From: Pelosinus sp. UFO1
GTDB lineage: Bacteria > Bacillota > Negativicutes > DSM-13327
Reading direction: 5' to 3'
Assembly (NCBI RefSeq): GCF_000725345.1
Contig: NZ_CP008852.1
Span: 3,030,001 to 3,094,000, forward strand
DNA: 64,000 bases
Part shown: positions 8,187 through 16,225 of the stretch, piece by piece
How the letters are laid out: every line of letters begins with the position of its first letter
Position numbering within the stretch: position 1 is the stretch's first letter
The notes under the pieces: generated by a model
What the model saw: the letters and a program-made list of their open reading frames with translations, nothing else
Databases searched by the model: none
What the model was told of the DNA's origin: nothing
Position numbers and translations under genes: made by a program

Positions 8187-8906
8187 TTAGCCAATAAATT
8201 CTTGGCTGATCATTAGACCGTACGGTCCACCCTTGATAATACCAATACCAATTTTTGTGTAATTCGGGCTTAGAATATTACTACGGTGCCCTGGAGAATT
8301 CATTAATGCAGTATGGGCAGCTCCTACTGTCCAATTTCCGGCGATGTTTTCACCAGCCGTATTAAAAGTAATTCCTTGCGCTTTCATTAAGTCAAAAGGA
8401 GAGCCATATTTTGCCGATATGTGACTAAAATAGTGATTGTCAATCATATCCTGGCTCTTCATTCTACCAACTTTAACTAATTGCATGTCTACTTGTAAAG
8501 GTTTGACCCCGTTTTTCACACGCTCTTGATTAACAAGAGTTATCATTTGTTGCTCTTCGGCGGTCAATCCTGCCGGTAAACTAGTTGGATTGCTCGTCGG
8601 AGCGGGAGTTGGGACAGGAGTTGGTGCCGGTGTAGGTTTCGGAGTCGGTGCTGGACTTGGAGTCGGCGTCGGTGTAGGTTTCGGGGTCGGTGCTGGACTT
8701 GGAGTCGGAACCGGTATCGGTTGCTTATTAATTACCCACGTAAATTGTGTCGGAGAATTGCTGGCAACGCTTGTGCCATAAGTAGTACCTTGTACCCCAT
8801 TTATAGTATAGGTTACGACAGGGGTAGCGGCAAATGCGGGTAAGGAACACGCTGTCAGGACTGCTGTAGTTAAACCTGTTAGAACTAAACCACGTAAATT
8901 TTTAAT
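8187..8906 (-). CDS. Secreted CAP (SCP/PR1, YkwD-like) protein, ATT start
   Basis: About 239 residues. A signal peptide ([17 protein letters not shown] then LPAFA) leads into a short region, a Pro-Thr/Ser-rich linker (about 75-110, [12 protein letters not shown] repeated) and a CAP domain (about 114-239) with HYFSH, GENIA and the closing motif [19 protein letters not shown] proteins are extracellular; in spore formers YkwD-type proteins occur around the spore or wall. The frame has no ATG, GTG or TTG between its upstream stop at 8924 and the end of the signal peptide, but AGGAGG lies 8 nt before ATT at 8906 (5 nt before ATT at 8909). A start inside the CAP domain at 8567 would lose the export signal. 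Confidence 0.85.
   Translation of the reverse strand: MKNLRGLVLTGLTTAVLTACSLPAFAATPVVTYTINGVQGTTYGTSVASNSPTQFTWVINKQPIPVPTPSPAPTPKPTPTPTPSPAPTPKPTPAPTPVPTPAPTSNPTSLPAGLTAEEQQMITLVNQERVKNGVKPLQVDMQLVKVGRMKSQDMIDNHYFSHISAKYGSPFDLMKAQGITFNTAGENIAGNWTVGAAHTALMNSPGHRSNILSPNYTKIGIGIIKGGPYGLMISQEFIG
8606..8730 (-). repeat. Tandem repeats encoding the Pro-Thr linker
   Basis: Imperfect 6- to 42-bp direct repeats of CCNACN and related codons encode the low-complexity linker of the CAP protein. They also create an antisense Gly-Val ORF that is not a gene. Confidence 0.8.
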
Positions 8907-8909
8907 AAT

Positions 8910-9362
8910 GTATTCCTCCTTTTACTAGTACGAATATACCTTCCGGCACTGCCATTGTAATACTTCTTAATATATTTTGCATCTCTGATATTCCGCCATC
9001 ACCCCGATAAAATACATAGTAACGTCCTAAATCATCAGTTATTCTTTATTATGTAAACTATATCACCCCAATGGTAAGAGTTAGAAATCGGATAAAAATT
9101 ATATAGATTACTAAATTCCCCAACAATGTTACACCTTATAACCCACTATGCCATAGACAAGTCCAATGTTGCTCTATAGTTCTGACAAAATTTTTGGATA
9201 GAAAAGCACATTTTTTAGCCAAAAACATACTATGTACTAAGAACATAACGTTCTAATCGCCACCAACATCGAAATAATAATTGCACTTACCAGGGAGGGA
9301 TGCTAATAACCATAATGGATTACCTTGAGATAAAATAGCAAAAATTTAGAGGAGGCTTTATA
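8910..9362. other. Divergent intergenic region with an open minus-strand frame
   Basis: About 450 nt between the CAP gene and the Cys-rich gene. On the minus strand, 8905-9043 is an open frame of about 45 codons that ends at the TAA overlapping the CAP start (see findings); it has no start codon before codon 20. A weak TTGCAC-17-TAATAA pair (9281-9309) could serve the plus-strand gene. Confidence 0.4.
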
Positions 9363-10112
9363 ATGATAGACAGTAAATATTTCGAAATTCCAGATTTTTG
9401 TAGTCTCACCAGACAAGAGGAAAACGAGCCCTGTAATGATTGTCTGAACACTTTTGCCGTCTGCGGTCCCGCCTTCGGAACCGATCTTATCCCAGTCAAT
9501 CCCACACCTGAATGCGTGTGCCATGACATTTGTGTCGAAGAAGTACGCTTTATTAGTAGCGCAAACGCAACAGCTTGTATTGCCTTTCCTGGCGTTAACC
9601 CATGCCGGTTAGGTGGCGTACAATTACCAACACTTACGGCAAATGACCATTGCGATGTTTTCGTTATTTGTGCGGATGAAAGTATTACTGACAATTGTAC
9701 AACAATTACTGTACGAATAGGGCTTTTGATCGTCTGCACTACCACTGCCGGTGTTCCAGTTCCATTTGTCACAACCATTACGTTAGTCTTCCCTGGCACC
9801 AGTTTCATACCTTTCCCTGATTGCACCACTGGTCCACTCAATGCTGTACAATTCCAAGAAGCTCTGGAAATCATTGATGGTTCCTGCACCGTAATTCAGT
9901 TAAATGCAACTACGAATGCAACTGGAACTCAAATCAATATTGCTGGTAAAGTTATCGAAAAATTGTGGAAACACGAAAATCTATGGGTAGTCGGTCTGCG
10001 GCCTTTCGATTTAAGCCCTAACGATGTAGCGATAAATGGTTTTGTTTCCTTCACCATTAGCCAGGAGCTACAACCCATCAATTCGTGCGCTAGTTTCCCA
10101 TGTCCATTCTAA
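9363..10112 (+). CDS. Cys-rich protein of unknown family
   Basis: 249 residues with an excellent RBS (GAGGAGG, 7-8 nt before ATG). There is no signal peptide or membrane helix. About 20 cysteines are spread over the first 180 residues, partly as spaced pairs (EPCNDC, PECVCHDIC, CASFPCPF at the end), and the middle consists of Val/Thr/Ile-rich beta-like stretches (FVTTITLVFPG). Such Cys-rich, signal-less beta proteins are common among spore-coat and exosporium components, but I recognise no family, so that role is inference. A strong terminator follows immediately. It is divergent from the CAP gene and may share control with it. Confidence 0.8.
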   Translation: MIDSKYFEIPDFCSLTRQEENEPCNDCLNTFAVCGPAFGTDLIPVNPTPECVCHDICVEEVRFISSANATACIAFPGVNPCRLGGVQLPTLTANDHCDVFVICADESITDNCTTITVRIGLLIVCTTTAGVPVPFVTTITLVFPGTSFIPFPDCTTGPLNAVQFQEALEIIDGSCTVIQLNATTNATGTQINIAGKVIEKLWKHENLWVVGLRPFDLSPNDVAINGFVSFTISQELQPINSCASFPCPF

Positions 10113-10121
10113 AGAGAGGAG

Positions 10122-10151
10122 AAGAGCAGACCAATCTGGTCTGCTCTTTTT
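10122..10151 (+). terminator. Intrinsic terminator of the Cys-rich gene
   Basis: AAGAGCAGACCA and TGGTCTGCTCTT (10122-10145) form a 12-bp stem with a 3-nt loop, followed by a T tract leading into repeat copy B. Confidence 0.93.
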
Positions 10152-10214
10152 TGCGGAACCAGAAAGTGCTATACTTTCTTGATTCCAAGTAAGAACGACT
10201 AAGGCTTTTCTTAT
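10147..10214 (-). repeat. Dispersed element, copy B (shortened, reversed)
   Basis: Reverse complement matches the GGAATCA...GATTCC hairpin and the following AAGTAAGAACGACTAAGGC of copies A and C, and ends in TAAGAAAA as they do, but about 35-45 bp containing the GACTTGGC hairpin are missing. As in A and C, the element follows a terminator T tract. An A+T-rich hairpin at 10215-10243 adjoins it. Confidence 0.8.
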
Positions 10215-10300
10215 AAATCAGAAAAATATATGTTTTTCCGATTTACATAACAATGACTACGGCTTCTCTTCTCTTGCACAACCAGATACGCTAACTACGG

Positions 10301-10825
10301 TCATTCGGATTTGGGTATGCCTGATGAATTAATAAGCCCCTCTAGCCGCTGTAGCTTCGCCTCCACAATCTGGAGACGGGTCGTCAATCCTGTCACAGCA
10401 GCCTGCCCATTGTCAGCTACCGGAGTTGCTCGTTCCCACATTCGACTCTTACTAGCTTCTGCTGATTTACTAGCCACTCCTCTGCGCAATTGCTCTACAG
10501 CAGTCATATCAGGTAAAATATATACTTTTTGTTCCCCGTTTTCAAATGCCAAGTTTTCCTCACTTAACAGTTGTTCACCAGCAGTATTGCCTATTAAAGC
10601 CTGGAGACGGGTATTCATTTCTAGCAGCATCTCATCTTGCTGCTGGTCATCCCTGCCTGAATCCAATTTACGCAATAATCGCTGCTGACTAAGGCCTCCC
10701 TTTCCTCCGGGCGAAAGATTCCGGATAAGTTGATCTACAGCCTCTGCATCGTTTAACACATACACTTTTTGCTCGTCATTCTGACAGGCAAGATATTCTT
10801 CGCTCAGGTCTTTTTTTTCTGTCAT
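10301..10825 (-). CDS. Protein of unknown function with duplicated motif
   Basis: 174 residues; no family recognised. Two ~32-residue segments are clearly homologous: one beginning LSEEYLACQNDEQKVYVL near residue 6 and one beginning LSEENLAFENGEQKVYIL near 87, each continuing to AV(D/E)QL. Each is followed by a Gln/Arg/Leu-rich segment, and the C-terminus (TTRLQIVEAKLQRLEGLI) has heptad-like Leu spacing suggesting a coiled coil. No signal peptide or membrane segment is seen. The ATG at 10825 is chosen because AGGAGG lies 9 nt upstream; a TTG three codons earlier abuts the RBS. It lies between the Cys-rich gene and the glycan island. Confidence 0.75.
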   Translation of the reverse strand: MTEKKDLSEEYLACQNDEQKVYVLNDAEAVDQLIRNLSPGGKGGLSQQRLLRKLDSGRDDQQQDEMLLEMNTRLQALIGNTAGEQLLSEENLAFENGEQKVYILPDMTAVEQLRRGVASKSAEASKSRMWERATPVADNGQAAVTGLTTRLQIVEAKLQRLEGLINSSGIPKSE

Positions 10826-10957
10826 AAATTTCAACCTCCTTTTTTATACAAGGTTAGACCGTCCATTGATTCATTATAATGTTATAAAAGCTATCACAAT
10901 CTTTAGGTGCTATAGTATATGCCGTAGATTGATTTTCGTGCTGAACGAGTGCGATAT

Positions 10958-13900
10958 TTATACCTTATTTTCATATTCCTGATAAATCGTAAGCAGAACT
11001 TTTTCATACTCCGGTTGTGCCGCCGCACCGTCAAACAAAATAATAGCCCGCTCTTTTATTTGGCTCTTTACTCTATTACGCAGCTCACTATCCAGAGCAA
11101 ACCGCACTGCCCAGTCAACATACTCGGTCTCATTGGCTGCAATGCCCTCCTGTATTCCCAGAGCCCTGAGCATATGCGCCCCCCAACGGCTACGAGCCAT
11201 ATCGCCCTCCTGCGTGATAATCGGCAATCCCATATATAACGCTTCCATATTAGTAGTCCATCCACCGTAGGGATAGGTATCAAGTTGAATATCAGCAATA
11301 GAGAGCAAAGCGGAAACATCATTAAGCGGCGGCACTATAAACAGTCGATTACCCACTCCTGCTTTTTCAACTGCTTTGATAATTCGTTCGGATATTCGAC
11401 TATCTAGATTACTGGAATAGCATGGTTTAAGCAAGATACAGGCATTCGGTGCCTTTTTTAGTATATCTACCAACAGAGAATCTCTTTGCGGACCATGCTT
11501 AATGCCATTTGCGCAAGAAACAAAAACAATTGCATCATCCGGTATCTTCCAATCGTTACGAGTAGAGATCTTATCCTGTTTAAACGGAGGCGGGTATTGC
11601 GCGGCGCCCAAATTCGGCAATTTTATGAGCTTCTCCCGATAATGAGACTCAGCATTTTCAGGTTCAAAATCACCGCTGATATAGTATTGTATCGTCGGCA
11701 AACCGGTTGTAGTGCCATGCCCTACCATGGCACATTGTACAGGAGCAAGTTGCATGCCGGCTAGAAGATAAGTGGCAGGATCCATACCGATGTCAGTATA
11801 AATCAAAACATCCAATTTAGAGTCCATAATTCCTTTGGCAATACCGGTAACGTCCGCTAGATTCGTATATTGCAGGAATTTATCACTATACTCTTTAAAA
11901 ATTTCTGTCATTGCATCACAGTGATCTCCCAATGAAAAAATAGTTATCTCGAAATTGTCTTTATCATGATGGATGACCCGGTTGACCATGTAGTAACTAA
12001 CTGCCTGATTGCGAAAGAATCTTGAGATATAGCCAACACGCAGTTTACCTTCCTTTCGATGCATACGGTGCTGAAAACTAGGTTCCACATTTTGTAGACT
12101 AAACCGCGCCATATGTAACGAAATAAAGTTCCCTAAGGCAGTAAGTGCTGACAGGTTGTTACCACCAACATAGGAAACACGCCAAAAACCATCCACCAAT
12201 TTATTGACAATGGAAATAAAAAACTCTGATGGCATGGATATCCTGCATAATTCTGGAGCATACCTTAAGAGCTGCTGGCGGTGCCCTTCTTCAATATTGT
12301 AGTATGGAACATGTAGCATCCACAAACTAAGGATGGCTTTAGGGTAAAGCGGAACCTTTGATTCATTCCACAATTCAGTGGCATGAATATCGTAAGTCTC
12401 TGCAGCATAAGGATGATACATACTTTCCAGCATTATCCTTATATACCGTGATATCGAATCCGTAGCAATGGAATTAAAATTCCCAAGGCTATCATTATTA
12501 ACCTGTGTACCAACACTAGAATTTAGCGGCAAAAATGAATTAAAGAACAGCTGCCACCACACCGTTATTAACAAGCGTTCTTCCCTCTTCCCGACTTTCA
12601 CCAGTTCATCAAGAGGTGTTTGGGTGAAATAGTGAACCAATTGTTCCCGTAGCTGTCGACTAAAACGCAAAAGCTCTTGCATTTCTTCTTGCGGCAATGC
12701 ACCGCATTGCATCGTCATTTTCCGGTATGTAACCCACTGTTCGATGATTTCCCATAAAATCCAACTTTCAGCAACCACATCAGCCATACTGAGACAACAG
12801 CAATAGAATTGGTCGGTAAATACTGCCCGTTGGCTAGCTGGATAACTCCCATATCTGCTATATAAGTTCCTAAACTCTTGCCAAACATTGCCCCATCCTC
12901 CAGTCGTTTTGGCTTTTTCAATAAACTGCAGCATATTTTCTTTCTGCAGAACCGGGAAGCATGAAGCGATAGACCAGGTTTTCGCACTCAATATTTCTTG
13001 ATACAATCTGGCATAGTCGTCTACCATCCGCGTTACACTAAACTGTTCAACCATTCTTCTGCGTGCTGCTTCTCCAGCAAGTCGCCTTTTATCAGAATCA
13101 TTTAAAAAGGTTGAAATTCCAGATGCTAGACCATCACTATTACCTCGATCGACCAAATAACCAGTTTGCTCATGAACAACAATTTCCGGAATCCCTCCCG
13201 TAGCAAAGGCTACAACAGGTATACCGCACGACTGTGCTTCACAAACAGTAAGCCCAAAAACTTCGGCCAATGCCGGAGATACATATAAGTCAGCTGCACC
13301 ATAATAATCGGCCATGAGCCGCTGATCGTCAATAAATGGAATATCAATATGCGGTATGGGCAGTTCCTCAAGAACCGAATTGTCAGCAGTACCGATATTG
13401 AGGAGAAGTGCATCTGGGCACTGGATTTTTTTCAAGGCCTCGATCAAAAACCTTCCGCCTTTTCTCTGATCATTAAAACCGCCATGAGCTGCGAACATAA
13501 TAATTTTTTTCTCAGCAGGCAACCTTAATTTTTCTCGGAGCTCTAGACGATTTCCAGGTCGAAAAGTATCTATATCAATACCATTGTGAATTGTCCTAAC
13601 GTTATGGTCCCGCAGTATACTGTTTTTAGCCTGCTTTTCCAGCCAGGCAGACGGACATACCGCCGTGAATTTGGCTATTTTGTAAATCGAGCCTTTAATA
13701 AGCTGAATTAATTCGCGCTGCGGTCGCTGACCAAAAACCTGAGAATCCAGCGGACATGCTGTACACCAGTCATTTTGCCACCCATTGCAGTCTTCTGTAT
13801 TATAACAGCCTGCCGTAAAAGCCAGCGGATCATGCAGTGTCCAAACTAAAGGCTTCGCCGCTAAAAAAGGTAATAACAAAAAGGAGAAATATCCTCCATT

Positions 13901-14197
13901 GATACAGTGCAGGTGAACAATATCAGCCTGCTCAAATAAAGGATGCCCAATCACGTCCAATAGAGCTGCAGAGTATAAATCAAATAGCCCCTGCTGGGCT
14001 TGTTGCTGCAATAATCCTTTTTGCCACCTGGTCTGCGGGACAGCTATTGGTATGACTCGCGGATCATTTGTAGTGTTGTGATAGGCGAAAACATGGACAT
14101 CATGTCCCTGAGCCGTCATAGAATTCATAATCTGCCAGGCAATTCTAGCGGCTCCGCCTTTAGCATCAAAAAGATTCACGTGTATTATACGCAACAT
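10958..14197 (-). CDS. Two-domain glycosyltransferase (GT4 + GT41/SPINDLY-like)
   Basis: About 1079 residues. Residues 1-400 form a GT-B glycosyltransferase of the GT4 group (HVNLFDAKGGAARIAW, an FVSPALAEVFGL-like acceptor loop seen as YVSPALAEVFGLTVCEAQ, and SCGIPVVAFATGG). About 400-680 is a helical region of unknown role. About 700-1079 resembles the catalytic part of O-GlcNAc transferase/SPINDLY (RVGYISRFFRNQAVSYYM; APVQCAMVGHGTTTGLPT; LDTYPYGGWTTNMEALYMG). GT41-type enzymes add sugars to Ser/Thr of proteins, so protein glycosylation is plausible. The ATG at 14197 has GGGAG 6 nt upstream; earlier in-frame codons lie in or before the RBS. It follows the HlpA-like transferase gene across a repeat element. 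Confidence 0.88.
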   Translation of the reverse strand: MLRIIHVNLFDAKGGAARIAWQIMNSMTAQGHDVHVFAYHNTTNDPRVIPIAVPQTRWQKGLLQQQAQQGLFDLYSAALLDVIGHPLFEQADIVHLHCINGGYFSFLLLPFLAAKPLVWTLHDPLAFTAGCYNTEDCNGWQNDWCTACPLDSQVFGQRPQRELIQLIKGSIYKIAKFTAVCPSAWLEKQAKNSILRDHNVRTIHNGIDIDTFRPGNRLELREKLRLPAEKKIIMFAAHGGFNDQRKGGRFLIEALKKIQCPDALLLNIGTADNSVLEELPIPHIDIPFIDDQRLMADYYGAADLYVSPALAEVFGLTVCEAQSCGIPVVAFATGGIPEIVVHEQTGYLVDRGNSDGLASGISTFLNDSDKRRLAGEAARRRMVEQFSVTRMVDDYARLYQEILSAKTWSIASCFPVLQKENMLQFIEKAKTTGGWGNVWQEFRNLYSRYGSYPASQRAVFTDQFYCCCLSMADVVAESWILWEIIEQWVTYRKMTMQCGALPQEEMQELLRFSRQLREQLVHYFTQTPLDELVKVGKREERLLITVWWQLFFNSFLPLNSSVGTQVNNDSLGNFNSIATDSISRYIRIMLESMYHPYAAETYDIHATELWNESKVPLYPKAILSLWMLHVPYYNIEEGHRQQLLRYAPELCRISMPSEFFISIVNKLVDGFWRVSYVGGNNLSALTALGNFISLHMARFSLQNVEPSFQHRMHRKEGKLRVGYISRFFRNQAVSYYMVNRVIHHDKDNFEITIFSLGDHCDAMTEIFKEYSDKFLQYTNLADVTGIAKGIMDSKLDVLIYTDIGMDPATYLLAGMQLAPVQCAMVGHGTTTGLPTIQYYISGDFEPENAESHYREKLIKLPNLGAAQYPPPFKQDKISTRNDWKIPDDAIVFVSCANGIKHGPQRDSLLVDILKKAPNACILLKPCYSSNLDSRISERIIKAVEKAGVGNRLFIVPPLNDVSALLSIADIQLDTYPYGGWTTNMEALYMGLPIITQEGDMARSRWGAHMLRALGIQEGIAANETEYVDWAVRFALDSELRNRVKSQIKERAIILFDGAAAQPEYEKVLLTIYQEYENKV

Positions 14198-14204
14198 GAT
14201 CATC

Positions 14205-14353
14205 TCCCTTACCATTATCTTCGTCAACAGCCTGTTATCCCCGCACATGAAGCTCGGGGATAACAGGCTGTAAAAGTTCGAACTAAGTTCGCTCTAAGGT
14301 CGGTAGGGGCATAACCCCTTCCAGATCCAAGGCTCACTTATATCCGAAGTGAG
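14205..14353 (-). repeat. Structured dispersed repeat, copy E
   Basis: The minus strand matches 22541-22662 in several blocks: a CACTT/AAGTG hairpin, AAGTGAGCCTTGG, GCGAACTTA.TTCGA, AGCCTGTT and ACAGGCTGTT.ACGA. The copy contains a perfect 17-bp stem (14227-14243 with 14255-14271), a small AGGGG/CCCCT hairpin and the CTCACTT/AAGTGAG hairpin that overlaps the stop codon of the upstream gene. Confidence 0.8.
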
Positions 14354-15257
14354 TTGCCTGCGAGTAATCATCCGCCCAACTATCACGAATAATAAATGGT
14401 GGATGATTTAAAGGATATTCCATAACCGTTATTGGTACATTAGCACATTGGGTCATTACTTTCGTGTGCGTCGCTTCCGGACCAAATCCAATATTAGACA
14501 CCAGATTGGTGTTGGGGAGAATATGCAGCCCATTTTGTAGCCAACTAGTAAAGACTAATTGGTAATCCCATGTGTCAATCCAACCTTTGTAGGTATATTC
14601 GAAAATGTTATGCCAATACTGAACGGTCCCTATGCTCCTCATAACGTCAACTTGGTACTGTCCTTCTTGAATTTCTACCCGTCTAGTACCCAAAATATCA
14701 AAAAGCCAAGAGCCGTCCTGAATGTCAGGCCACAATTTCATGTCAACATCATAAAATTTCCATGCCCGCCGCCACGTTGCCCACCCCCAAAGATGAGCAT
14801 ACCTTGAGAAATAATAGCTGTATTCCGTTCGTCGTCTACCAAATTGAAAATTATTTCCTGAAATCGTCATGACGCGTTCATCGGTACGATACCGTTCCAA
14901 TAGTTCCTGACAAAAACGAAAAAAAGTTGTATCCGGCAGACAGTCATCTTCTAGAATAATGGCTTCATCCACCATATTAAACACCCAATCCAATCCGCTT
15001 GCTACCCGCTTCCTGCAGCCTAGATTGGTATCCGAATAGTTGTTTAAAACCTGACAATCCCAATCCACTTGCTCAACAATAGCCCGAACAGCAGCACACT
15101 TTTCAGCTTCCCCCGACTGGTCTTCACGTGGGCCGTCAGCAACAATCAAAAGCTTAGGCGGCTTAGCATTTCGAATTTCTTTAAACACCTGTTCAGTTGT
15201 ATGGGGACGATTAAAAACAAATAACACCACCGGAGTCGTTAAGTGGAACTCGCTCAT
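14334..15257 (-). CDS. GT-A glycosyltransferase, HlpA-like
   Basis: 307 residues. The N-terminus ([18 protein letters not shown]) and the acidic motif [14 protein letters not shown] are those of GT2-like proteins often annotated 'hemolytic protein HlpA-like'; the EDD triad would bind the metal-nucleotide sugar. [10 protein letters not shown] and the C-terminal EATHT motif are also typical. Its ATG overlaps the stop of the UDP-xylose synthase gene (ATGA), and AGGAGG is well placed, so both are translated from one operon (ugd-uxs-this gene-GT4/GT41). The sugar is unknown; UDP-xylose or UDP-glucuronate is a reasonable guess. Confidence 0.85.
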   Translation of the reverse strand: MSEFHLTTPVVLFVFNRPHTTEQVFKEIRNAKPPKLLIVADGPREDQSGEAEKCAAVRAIVEQVDWDCQVLNNYSDTNLGCRKRVASGLDWVFNMVDEAIILEDDCLPDTTFFRFCQELLERYRTDERVMTISGNNFQFGRRRTEYSYYFSRYAHLWGWATWRRAWKFYDVDMKLWPDIQDGSWLFDILGTRRVEIQEGQYQVDVMRSIGTVQYWHNIFEYTYKGWIDTWDYQLVFTSWLQNGLHILPNTNLVSNIGFGPEATHTKVMTQCANVPITVMEYPLNHPPFIIRDSWADDYSQATHFGYK

Positions 15258-16189
15258 GCTAGTATCCTCCTGAAATAATCAATCGTATATTTTAATCCCT
15301 CTTCTAAATCCACCAGGGGCTCCCATCCCAACTTAAGTTTTGCCAATGTTATATCCGGTCGGCGCTGCTTTGGGTCATCTTGAGGAAGTGGACGAAAAAC
15401 CAATTTAGATCTTGAACACGACAAGCTCAGTACTTTTTCCGCAAGTTCCAATATTGTAAATTCTGCCGAATTGCCTAGGTTCACTGGCCCGATAAAACCT
15501 TGTTCGGTATTCATCATGGTTACCATAGCATCAATAAGGTCATCCACATAACAAAACGACCTAGTCTGCTTGCCATCACCATAAATGGTAATATCTTCAC
15601 CACGCAGCGCCTGAACGATAAAGTTACTCACCACGCGACCATCATTTGGGTGCATATTAGGCCCATAGGTATTGAATATACGGATCACCTTAATGTCCAA
15701 ACCCGACTGCCGATAGGTATCAAAAAATACCGTCTCCGCGCAGCGTTTTCCTTCGTCGTAACAACTCCGGCTACCGATAGGATTTACATTGCCCCAATAA
15801 TCTTCGGTTTGCGGATGAATGCACGGATCACCATACACCTCTGAGGTAGAAGCATGCAGTACCTTTGCTCCTAAATAGCAGGCTAAATCAAGAACGTTTA
15901 TGGCTCCCAGCACACTGGTCTTTATGGTCTTTATCGGGTTGTGCTGATAATGCACCGGACTAGCCGGACAAGCTAGATTATATATTTCATCCACCTCAAA
16001 ATGCATGGGGTACGTCGTATCCTGCCTTACTATTTCAAATCCGGGATAACTTAACAATCCCACCACATTTGCCTTTGATCCAGTAAAATAATTATCTAAA
16101 CAAACCACCTCATGCCCCTGTTTAAGCAATTTTTTACATAAGTGTGAGCCGATAAATCCGGCACCACCAGTAACCAAAATACGTTTCAC
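15254..16189 (-). CDS. uxs: UDP-glucuronate decarboxylase (UDP-xylose synthase)
   Basis: About 311 residues, an extended short-chain dehydrogenase. [11 protein letters not shown] binds [11 protein letters not shown] and SCYDEGK hold the catalytic Ser/Thr, Tyr and Lys, and [12 protein letters not shown] is characteristic of UXS rather than 4-epimerases. It converts UDP-glucuronate to UDP-xylose, directly continuing the ugd product. The best start is GTG at 16189 (KRILVTGG begins at the next codon); a GTG two codons upstream is possible. The RBS GGGAGG is followed by a run of nine G, see separate entry. The gene lies 12-36 nt behind ugd and overlaps the next gene by 4 nt. Confidence 0.9.
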   Translation of the reverse strand: MKRILVTGGAGFIGSHLCKKLLKQGHEVVCLDNYFTGSKANVVGLLSYPGFEIVRQDTTYPMHFEVDEIYNLACPASPVHYQHNPIKTIKTSVLGAINVLDLACYLGAKVLHASTSEVYGDPCIHPQTEDYWGNVNPIGSRSCYDEGKRCAETVFFDTYRQSGLDIKVIRIFNTYGPNMHPNDGRVVSNFIVQALRGEDITIYGDGKQTRSFCYVDDLIDAMVTMMNTEQGFIGPVNLGNSAEFTILELAEKVLSLSCSRSKLVFRPLPQDDPKQRRPDITLAKLKLGWEPLVDLEEGLKYTIDYFRRILA

Positions 16190-16198
16190 AGACACTTG

Positions 16199-16207
16199 CC
16201 CCCCCCC
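16199..16207 (-). promoter_or_regulatory. Nine-G tract between RBS and uxs start
   Basis: A homopolymer of nine G on the coding strand lies between GGGAGG and the GTG start of the UDP-xylose synthase gene. Length changes would alter RBS spacing and any upstream in-frame start, as in phase-variable genes. Confidence 0.6.
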
Positions 16208-16225
16208 TCCCAAACAACCTGCTAA

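Noticed and set aside
8590-8781. Plus-strand ORF of alternating Gly and Val
   Set aside because: It is antisense to the Pro-Thr linker of the CAP protein and has no RBS.
9320-9889. 189-codon minus-strand ORF opposite the Cys-rich gene
   Set aside because: The plus-strand gene has a far better RBS and terminator; the opposite frame has no RBS.
12715-12987. Further frames inside the GT4-GT41 gene
   Set aside because: They lie wholly within a gene with clear domain matches.
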